DNA of 56,693 nucleotides from the NCBI GenBank assembly GCA_900323505.1, contig OOIN01000019.1, forward strand, positions 1 to 56,693, in the 5' to 3' direction. The position numbers and the translations under genes are program-made. This DNA comes from Ustilago trichophora (Eukaryota; Basidiomycota; Ustilaginomycetes; Ustilaginales; Ustilaginaceae). The notes beneath the pieces were generated by a model. The model was not told the DNA's origin. It did not search any database and worked only from the letters and a program-made list of their open reading frames with translations. How positions within the stretch are numbered: the stretch's first letter is position 1; each line of letters opens with the position of its first letter. Of this stretch, positions 39,305 through 47,199 are shown piece after piece.

Positions 39305-40138
39305 CTAAGCAAGACCGAAGACCTTGTACTCCCCTGAGGCCGTTTGTGGAATCTCTTTGACGCCGAATTTCGTCCAGCTGATCAAACCAAGCCACTCGTT
39401 GTCAAATTCCTTCTTCTCTGCAGCAGTAAGCTGTCTCCCAAAAGTATCAGTAAGTACTTCGTCCAAGGTCTGCGTGACGGATGAACTCTTGGAGGGCGAT
39501 TCGACAGGTGGGATGGAAGAGAGAAGTTTCGTCTTGACAAGCAGCTGCATCTTGGCGTGGTCATTCTTTGCAAATGTTCGAAGAATGCGAGACCAGCCAG
39601 AACGGCGACGGGCGTTGATGAACCAGTGAGATACCTTCCGTATGTCGAGTGCAGAGTGTTGCCCCACAGACGATGCAGAGATTCTCGAGACCGATGCATT
39701 GGTGACCCGAGCGAGCATTTCTTTGTCTTTGGATGATGGGTATGGATCATGAAGGTTCTTGAGAAAGTATTCCCGCAAATGATAATTGGGAAGGAAGATT
39801 GAAACACGATCTGTCCTGTGCCTTAGTGATCCCTTGTTGCTTTCCAAACAATCGAGTGTTTCTTGAACTAGATCGCGGCATAACGTCGAGAAGAATCGAT
39901 CCAGTTGCAGCCTTGTCTCGAGTACAGTCTTGATCCTCGATATCGTCTGATAGATCTTGGTAGCGGTGGACATATCTTTTAAATCGCCCAGGAGCGCCCT
40001 CTGTGCTTTTAGCGTCAGTGCCTCCGATTGGATCAGCAGATCAGTCCCAATTTCCTCTTTAGATATTAAGACTTCTTGTTCGAGGCTCTCCAAAGCTGCG
40101 AGCATGGATAGCAAAGAGTGTTCGACGTTACGTTCCAT
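39305..40138 (-). CDS. b mating-type homeodomain protein, bE (HD1) class, orphan copy
   Basis: 277 residues, no stop inside. The N-terminal 110 residues are helical (MERNVEHSLLSMLAALESLE, LDRFFSTLCRDLVQETL), as in the variable dimerisation region of smut b proteins. An atypical homeodomain follows at about 117-181: LREYFLKNLHDPYPSSKDKE, an extended loop, and recognition helix VSHWFINARRRSGWSRIL. This is the bE (HD1) pattern. After it, LTAAEKKEFDNEWLGLISW and TKFGVKEI match the constant region of bE, but the protein ends soon after, so it is shorter than Ustilago bE (over 400 residues). bE normally pairs with bW, encoded divergently close by; the upstream 730 bp has no bW frame. It is either a second, orphan HD1 gene or a truncated relic. 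Confidence 0.75.
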   Translation of the reverse strand: MERNVEHSLLSMLAALESLEQEVLISKEEIGTDLLIQSEALTLKAQRALLGDLKDMSTATKIYQTISRIKTVLETRLQLDRFFSTLCRDLVQETLDCLESNKGSLRHRTDRVSIFLPNYHLREYFLKNLHDPYPSSKDKEMLARVTNASVSRISASSVGQHSALDIRKVSHWFINARRRSGWSRILRTFAKNDHAKMQLLVKTKLLSSIPPVESPSKSSSVTQTLDEVLTDTFGRQLTAAEKKEFDNEWLGLISWTKFGVKEIPQTASGEYKVFGLA

Positions 40139-40870
40139 GCTGGGTAATCACGTCGGCGTGGAAGAAGGACGATACCAGGTGGTCTGAAGCTTTGAATTTT
40201 GCAAATTGGCCGTAACGAAGATGCAAGATCCCTTCATCTCGGGGTGTCCACGAAAGGGTCGAAGCGATCTGTTCGGCTACTGGCAGGCTGTGATACGCAG
40301 CATCTCTGTCCCTTCCGCAATGAGCTTGCGCAGTCCCGGATGAACAACGTCCGAACGGTTCTTGCGCATTATGTATTCGCGAGTGGCGCATGTGAACCTA
40401 AATACATGGTTCAGCTGCGCAGACGTAGTGATTTGCGCAGGTCGTCATCTGCTATGGCCCACTTTGATACCCAGTCTTCTGTAATATGTTTGGCGTACCT
40501 CATCGTAAGCGAAAGCGATCATGCTCCGACCGCCAACAGCATCGCTTCCAGGGGGGCGGATTGCAACCGTCTTCAGATACTGTTCGATGGCGACTGGGAC
40601 GTGATAATAACCCAGACATTTGGAAGACAAGAAAGCAGCCATTCGACAGTACAATAGTGGAAGGTTCGAGGAGCTTTTAAAAATGGGCAGAAAGGAAATT
40701 TCCGAACGCTTCGTGCTTGAAGAACAAGCTCAAGCGCAGCCCGCTCAAATGCGATCAGTGACCAGTCGTCTTTTTTACATTTGGCAGACAATAATCGAAG
40801 GGTGGTGGAATGAATGCAGATCTACAGTACAGTACAATCAAGCAGGTTCACCGATCTGTCTTTGCTCTGA
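40139..40870. other. Upstream of the bE-like gene; no bW partner
   Basis: Where a b locus would have bW, no homeodomain frame exists on either strand. Minus-strand fragments (for example CLGYYHVPVAIEQYLKTVAI near 40600) have some protein texture but are broken by stops and I do not recognise them. Confidence 0.4.
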
Positions 40871-41344
40871 TATTATTCTTTTCCCGCAAGACTACGTGGA
40901 GCCGCGCTGACTTGCGCGAGACCACCGCAGAGGCTTGCGTGAAGAGCATCGTCAAAGCGTGAAGCAGCAACTTCACAGCGTGAGACCAGCCATGATGACT
41001 CCGTGAGAAGCCGCTGTGGCTCGATGATCAATGTAGATTCGAAAGAGAGACGCGACGAGAAAATCTAAATTACACGTGCGGGTGCGGCCGTCCAGCCACA
41101 CTGCCATAGCGTGAGACCCACGTGACACAGTAAGTGACTTCAAGGCCAACCCTCCGGTAACGTTAGCACAGTGCTGTCACGCAAAGGAAGTTCTCTCACG
41201 CTGTCATCCTGGCTGGCCTCATGTCACGACGTGCCTCATCATGCTACTGGCCTGCCTTTCACGCAATGACAGGCCTTCATGCTATCAAGGCATTCACGCA
41301 ACGCTTGTGAAGCATCACGGACTCATCTGGGAAAAGGAATAATA
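40871..41344. mobile_element. MITE related to the Tc1/mariner element at 44.7 kb
   Basis: 470-bp element (40873-41342) with TTATTCTTTTCCC / GGGAAAAGGAATAA inverted ends and a TA on each side. Both ends carry several spaced GCGTGA words (TCACGC at the right), the same subterminal pattern as the autonomous element. No coding capacity. It lies about 735 bp upstream of the bE-like start codon and about 740 bp upstream of the F-box gene. Confidence 0.8.
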
Positions 41345-42080
41345 GAATTTCTTTGAAAATTGCGACAACGCAGAAGGCGGCTCAACCCGCTTCCGTAGAA
41401 GTGGCGCTACGCAAACCCTTGCATCAGCTCGTTCGGACCAAAAATTATGGCAACTCTTCCGAGTTTGAAGTCTAAGTAGAGGTGCGAAAGGCAACTTCAA
41501 CTCTCGACGCAGGTCACACTCTTTCACCAAGTTCGAACAACCGGCTTTTCGGAGTTCGTCGGCTTCTTGCCCTATTAATATTAATACTGTTTTTGCGATT
41601 GAGCATTCAGACCTGACTTTGACTTGAATCACATAATTTGTTTGACTCTCAGCCCCACTACCAGGTTATCACAATCCTAGCTCTCGCTGAAAAACGATGG
41701 ATTTGTCTCTGCTGAAGATTGTTGCGACTTTATCTCAGAATATGCGTTGTCTAAAGTCACACGCAAGCCAATGCGATGCACAAGCCGACGCACGAGGTCT
41801 GTGGCGTTCACGGCCGTGCAGCATCATCTCAAGACGCCTTACTAGGCTCGTGCGGTGCCTGACTTGACAATCTTGTGATGCGCCTCTCAAAGACACTTCT
41901 CGATGTTCCTGCTGCAAACGTGCTCAATTCATCGATCCTTATCACAGCCACAACGCAGAAGCAGGAAAGGCAGACCAACTGACAGAGCCGCTCGATGTCT
42001 GCTTATAGTCGGTAGCAAGATCCTTCAAAAGCTGGGGGCGCTTCCGTTTGCTCGCTGATCTTCGTATTATCTTACTGGGG
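41345..42080. other. Upstream region of the F-box gene
   Basis: Contains a short TTAATATTAATA palindrome near 41577. No gene recognised; the 105-codon minus frame at 41315 overlaps the MITE end and is not supported. Confidence 0.45.
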
Positions 42081-44507
42081 ATGCACGCCAAGCACATACT
42101 CCAACTTGCGTATAGAGCGATGAATGCTCTGTCCAATCTCTCGCGCCCCTTCATCTATCTACACCGATCTGCGGATCACTTTTCACCGACGACCGAATCG
42201 GATCAACACTCTGCACTGGTTCCACTGTCCGACTACGACAACGCTGAAAGGCAGCTGGTAGAAGACTTAGAAAGCGCTGAAGCAGCACTCGAGGACCTCC
42301 TTGAGCAGCGATATGTTGCAGATGACCCAAATCTATCACTCGAAAATTCTGTGATTCAGGAAAACCATCTCCGAAATCAAGCCGAAGATCTCGAGGAACG
42401 TATTGATTCCTTGCGTACTCGCAAAGGCGAATACATGGAGGCGAAAGTCAATGTTGACAGGAAGATGCAAGAAAGAAAGCGGCCGGAGCTCGACGAGACC
42501 TCAAACAATCTTGAAACGATTTCTATCAGAACAGAACCATCTCGACTGGCCTCTTATGCTGAAGACCCAATTCGAAACGAGCTCGCAAATACGATACAAT
42601 TCTATTCGACGTCGATCGAACACTTGAACGGAGAACTGATGAAACCAGATCCGCGGTATGCTCCACAGCTTTTTGCAGTTTTGATCCTCCGCTCCCAGTC
42701 ATACGCAGCTATAGGTCTTCTAGGTCTCGCTAAAAATGATGCAGAGCGCGCTGTGGAACTCTTCGCGGAAATGAAGAGAACGCATGTCGCAGACCATGGG
42801 TCCTCGCTTTCCGGGGCTATCCCGAGCGACAAGAGATCTTCCACTCAGCGCGTCTGTCCCTTGACTGACAATCGAGTTGCACACTCTCGACAAAGTCATC
42901 ATGCGGCGATCAGCACCGGCCACTCTTCTGCGAAGCGCCAGAAACGCGAGGAAAGGCTGTCTCAGAGCACTTTTCTAGGTGTACTCGAGATGCCAACGGA
43001 GATCATATTGACAATCGCTCACCATCTCGATCCTGTTAGTCGCATCCGCTTAGCTGGCACTCATCCTGGGTGGAGAAAGCTTCCTCACTTGTGGCAATCG
43101 CTCCATTTCTCCCGAATCGACCAGGTCAGTGTTAAAGGTTGGCATCGTGACTCCATTAATGCTTGCATCGATGCCATTCAGACATGCCAGGTACGATCGC
43201 ACGGTACCTTAGCGAGCGTGATCCTCAAGGGCTTCATCACGCCCAACATGGTAGGCCGGATCCTGGATGCTTTACGTTCCAGCAGTGCGACCCTTACGCA
43301 TCTCGCGATTCCAACTCTCGATCAATCGCAATGTTACGACAAGCTATATCAGCACTGCCACAGCCTGAGTGGCATTGATGTACGACTCTGCCTGGATGAG
43401 CGCGAGCCTAATTTGTGCGAAGAGAATCTCCTCCGAAGTACACATCTGTTCTGCTCAGCAAAAGTACCTTTCCGGATTAAGACATTTGTGGGTAGTCCAG
43501 ACTACGACTGCGGAAACGTAACACCTCACCTGGAGGGTTTCGAGGTCGTCCGCGGTCTCCACCTCAAGCGGCAAAAACGACCAGACTTCATCAGTGCTCT
43601 TCGGCGTGCTGCACCTACATTGATCGAATGGAGAGACTGTCCCGACAACAAGTGGGACAACACGCTGGTCTCACTTGATGACTACGGCATGAGCGTGCAG
43701 GACCTACCTCAATCTCCTATCATCTTTCCTAAGCTGCGCAAGCTCAACGCCTTGTGGGCAGAGTCGGTATTTGATTGCGACTTCCCAGTTTTAATCGAGG
43801 CAAGATTTCACTCGCTTCGAGTCCCTTGGGCTCTTGCGCGATCGCCAGGGTATGGACGCAATCGAGTTGCCTCAGCTATTCACAGAAGTCCGTCACTCAA
43901 AAAGCTCGATGTCCTGCTTCCTGGCACCCATACTGCTCTTAAGCAAATCTTTACAGCCATCGGCCAACTCGAACATTTGGAAGAGTTAGGACTTTGGTCC
44001 CCCAAGACCATTTCATTACAAGCCTTTGTGGATGTTCAATACACAACTGCAAACGAACACCCTTCCCGCAAGATCATGTGTCCCGCACTAAAGACACTGC
44101 GACTCAGTGCACGGATGATCCCGACGAGGTTTGAAAAGGAGCTGGAACGTGAGCTTAGCGAGATGCTTCTTTCACGCTTCTATCTAAGCAACGGACACAA
44201 GCTCAACGAAGTCAGGGCACGGACCAAGGCCGCCCTTTCGGCACATCAAGTGATGGGTTTCGTAACGCAGATGGATGAAGATGGATCAGTGAGCTCACAA
44301 AGCTCCTTGGGTAAGACTGCCGTTTCCCGAGTTCTCGGGGGCGAAAGAGAAATATTCGAGCCCGTCCTAACGACACTCATTATCACTCGCGGCCTGAGCA
44401 AGAACTTGATTGAGGGCAATCAGTCTCTTCTGAACCAGCTTATTCTCGAAATCCACGAGGTAGGTACTTACTGTGAATCTGGTGCCTACACCGGTGTGGA
44501 ATACTAA
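42081..44507 (+). CDS. F-box protein with TPR-like N-terminus and LRR-like C-terminus
   Basis: 808 residues from the ATG at 42081; MNALSNLSRPF at 42120 is an alternative start. The N-terminal region has a coiled coil (about 55-135) and a TPR-like helical pair (LFAVLILRSQSYAAIGLLGL and AKNDAERAVELFAEM). The F-box is at about 302-342 (LEMPTEIILTIAHHLDPVSR, LAGTHPGWRKLPHLWQSLHF). The C-terminal 450 residues have irregular Leu-rich repeats (LVSLDDYGM, LKKLDVLLPG, LEELGLWSP, LKTLRLSA). TPR, F-box, LRR is the architecture of Dia2 (budding yeast) and Pof3 (fission yeast), substrate receptors of SCF ubiquitin ligases. The match is architectural; orthology is not shown. No introns. Confidence 0.75.
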   Translation: MHAKHILQLAYRAMNALSNLSRPFIYLHRSADHFSPTTESDQHSALVPLSDYDNAERQLVEDLESAEAALEDLLEQRYVADDPNLSLENSVIQENHLRNQAEDLEERIDSLRTRKGEYMEAKVNVDRKMQERKRPELDETSNNLETISIRTEPSRLASYAEDPIRNELANTIQFYSTSIEHLNGELMKPDPRYAPQLFAVLILRSQSYAAIGLLGLAKNDAERAVELFAEMKRTHVADHGSSLSGAIPSDKRSSTQRVCPLTDNRVAHSRQSHHAAISTGHSSAKRQKREERLSQSTFLGVLEMPTEIILTIAHHLDPVSRIRLAGTHPGWRKLPHLWQSLHFSRIDQVSVKGWHRDSINACIDAIQTCQVRSHGTLASVILKGFITPNMVGRILDALRSSSATLTHLAIPTLDQSQCYDKLYQHCHSLSGIDVRLCLDEREPNLCEENLLRSTHLFCSAKVPFRIKTFVGSPDYDCGNVTPHLEGFEVVRGLHLKRQKRPDFISALRRAAPTLIEWRDCPDNKWDNTLVSLDDYGMSVQDLPQSPIIFPKLRKLNALWAESVFDCDFPVLIEARFHSLRVPWALARSPGYGRNRVASAIHRSPSLKKLDVLLPGTHTALKQIFTAIGQLEHLEELGLWSPKTISLQAFVDVQYTTANEHPSRKIMCPALKTLRLSARMIPTRFEKELERELSEMLLSRFYLSNGHKLNEVRARTKAALSAHQVMGFVTQMDEDGSVSSQSSLGKTAVSRVLGGEREIFEPVLTTLIITRGLSKNLIEGNQSLLNQLILEIHEVGTYCESGAYTGVEY

Positions 44508-44704
44508 GTCCACCCTTCATCAGAGTACATTGGAGGCGACTGCCTTCGTACATAGGCTGGACCAGTCCCTCGCTGAGGGACATAGCTTCCTTCCCTGTCC
44601 AAGTTAAAATCACTTATCGTTAATCAGAACTCATCTGGAAATTACCTGATCCGGCGCTTTTGTGTGCTACCTCATACAATAGTTGAGTATTTATTCCTTT
44701 TTTC

Positions 44705-44878
44705 GCATGACTACGTGATGCCAGCCTACCATTGCGTGAAACAACTTGGACCATAACGTGATGGTGCTGCGTGATGAGCAGCCTTGTAGCGTGATGAAGC
44801 AAAGTCATAACGTGAGACCTGCAATAATGACAACATGATACCGGCCAAATGACAGCGTGAGACTGCGCAATAACATGA
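44705..44878 (+). repeat. Phased CGTGA subterminal array, left end
   Basis: CGTGA or CATGA words with their C at about 44706, 44714, 44735, 44757, 44770, 44790, 44811, 44834, 44856 and 44874. Most steps are 20-23 bases, about two helical turns, so the words face the same side of the DNA. A mirrored array (TCACG/TCATG) lies at 46272-46415. Probably transposase or host-protein binding sites; inference. Confidence 0.8.
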
Positions 44879-44950
44879 CTGTGCTCATTGTGATCACAAG
44901 CAAACTGGAAGCAATGAAACCAATGGATTGCTGCGCTACATACAACAATA

Positions 44951-46045
44951 CTAGGCAAAGATCGAGTTAAAGTACACCTGGAGACCATCAGAGAGACCGT
45001 GGCGAGCAAGGGCAGCACTTGCGTTGTGCTCAGGACCAAGAGGATGACCGTGCTCTGCAACGATCATCCAGCGTGCAGTCTCACGAAGCCAACCAGCGCA
45101 GTCATTGGCGGTGATGGTGCTGAGCATACTGTCGATGACATTGGTCAAGCCATTATGGTCGCACAGCTCCTTGCAACTCACAACCGGCTTTATCTTACTG
45201 AAGACCCATTCGGAAATATTGAACCATGGCGAATAGGGAGGAAGGAAGCAAAGACGATGACCAGCCTGCTCAACGGCCTCTTGGACCTCTCCTGTGTGGT
45301 GGAAGCGTGCATTGTCCATGACGGGAGTGCGATGTTGGCCTGCAATGTCCGGGAACAAGCGATCATTGAGGAAAGCGACAAATGAAACTGAGTTCCAACC
45401 ACCTGTGACCATGTCGGTGGCGTACAGACCATCCTTGCCAATGGCAACAAGGAGCGAGATGTTGGGTTTGCAATCTGCAGGTCGGCCTGTCTGTTGAGCC
45501 CGCTGACCGGTAGGAGCGCAACCAACTGATCGTGACGAGTGCAAGTTGAAACCAGCTTCGTCGAAGAAGATGGCATTGTCGAAGGAGCCCATCTCAACCT
45601 GGAACTGGCGCACCCAGGCCGGTCGAGCTTGGATCGTTTTGGCGCTGTTGTAGCGCTCGTGCTCGATGTGGAGCCGTTTGAGCGTCAGGTGACAGCGATC
45701 GGCAAGGAGACGAGAGAGGTGAGTTGCTGAGATGGCCGGACCACCAGTGGAAATGAGATGGTCTCGGATTTCATTGAGTGTGGCCGACTGATGCTCTCCA
45801 ACGAAGGTAACCATTGTGTCGAAGTGCTCTGGCTTTATCTTACTGCCTCGGAAGGCACCACCTTTTTTGCGCTAACTCTTGGTCTCGCCGGTGTTGTTGA
45901 ATTTGTCGATGATTGTGCTGACCGTGCTCCATGCATATTCGAATCTCTTTGAAACTTTGGCCTTGGAGTGGCCTCAAAACACCACCATGTCGACAATCTT
46001 CTCCCGGATCAAGTCTGGTACCTGGTTGCGGCGCTGCACCGGCAT
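44951..46045 (-). pseudogene. Tc1/mariner DDE transposase, two in-frame stops
   Basis: From ATG 46045 (MPVQRRNQVPDLIREKIVDM) the frame is open to 44951 except for TGA at 45974-45976 and TAG at 45872-45874. Between and after the stops it still reads as transposase: SKAKVSKRFEYAWSTVSTII is the DNA-binding helix-turn-helix. Catalytic core: FFDEAGFNLH (first Asp), VMDNARFHHTG (second Asp), and YSPWFNISEWVFSKIK (Glu), with 287 intact codons from 45814. C-to-T changes (CGA-to-TGA, CAG-to-TAG) account for both stops. The element is probably non-autonomous now, unless translation starts at 45814, which would lack the DNA-binding half. Confidence 0.85.
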
Positions 46046-46271
46046 ATTGTGGTTGGCCGGAGAGAGGCAGGAGCGTGGTTGCTCCAAAGGAGGCAGGAGC
46101 GTGGTTGGCGGAGAGAAACAGAAGCGTGCTTGCTCCAAGAGAGGCAGGAGCGTGGTTGGCAGAGAAAGGCAGGAGCGGATGATGGTGGGAGGAAGCAAGG
46201 AAGGAGGACCGGAGAGATGAGATGACAGAATTGGGCTGAGTCAGTGCAACGCGCACGGACTGCGCACGGTC

Positions 46272-46415
46272 TCACGCTCCACGCTCTCGATCAGGCTGTC
46301 TTCCTGGCCTGTCTCACGTTATGACGTTGCACCATCATGCTACCAACCTGCTCTTCATGCAAAGACAGACCATCACGTTATCAACGCCCTCACGCAACGG
46401 CTGTGAACCTTCACG
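46272..46415 (-). repeat. Phased CGTGA subterminal array, right end
   Basis: TCACG/TCATG words (inverse of CGTGA/CATGA) starting at about 46272, 46314, 46335, 46355, 46373, 46390 and 46411. Steps are 17-21 bases with one double step of 42. Confidence 0.8.
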
Positions 46416-46438
46416 TAGTCATCCGGGAAAAGGAATAA

Positions 46439-47199
46439 GAAAGAGGAATCTGTTCGAATTTTTTTTTTCTTCTGTTCACAAATCGCTTCCTGCCACCCCT
46501 TTCACGAAATGATATCTCCTTCTCCTTTCAGCTTAGGACATTTTGATACAGAAAGTGAAAACGCAATTGGATCTATCGAGGCGCTCGGAGCTTGAAGTGG
46601 GTATCTGATCGCTGTAACACGTGCAATCTGCTACAGATGGAGAGAGCACAAACGTAGAAAAAAAAAACCCCAAGAAGTGCGGAAGATTGATGGGGGACAC
46701 GTATTCCTTTCGGCGGACCAATTCGTAACAATCGTAATGCCTGCGCGTTCGTCCTTGATGAGTGTTATCCTACCAGGGACACAAGCCTGATGCTTACGCG
46801 ACAAGTTGCTGCTCAGCGCTGCTTTGGAATTTGGACCCTTTTTGCTTTTTTTCTGTCTCATCGTGATTGCATCCACATCTTTGCGCCTCTTTCCACATCA
46901 ATCACCTTGTGGCCCTTTCTCGCTCTTTCGTCTTTGTCACCATTCGTCACGCTACCAACTTAGTATCATTCGCGCTCTTTCATCCACACTTTGCGCACGA
47001 TTCAGCTCAGCTCAGCTTTGTACCTCCAACCTCGACCTCATCGCAACATCTTTGACTCAATATCCTCGATCGCTACCCACAACGCATTCCACTTTCACTT
47101 TGACATCCCCGTCTTCCAACTAAAGCCAATACATGTCAGCCATAGCGAGGTGCTAGCTCATCTTAGCGCACAGCTGAGCCACTCGGCACTCTCAAACCC
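46439..47199. other. Upstream region of the zinc-finger/AT-hook gene
   Basis: T-rich near 46458-46470; CT-rich leader from 46850 to 47190, with two GCTCAGCTCAGC words at 47003. No gene seen. Confidence 0.45.

Larger units (their letters stand above)
44691..46438 (-). mobile_element. Tc1/mariner (IS630-type) element with phased subterminal repeats
   Basis: About 1.75 kb between TTATTCCTTTTTTCGCATGA on the left and the inverse TCATCCGGGAAAAGGAATAA on the right. It carries one transposase gene on the minus strand, broken by two in-frame stops. Both ends carry long arrays of CGTGA words at about 21-bp spacing. A clear TA duplication is not visible on both sides, so boundaries may be off by a base or two. 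It begins 183 bp after the F-box stop. Confidence 0.85.
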
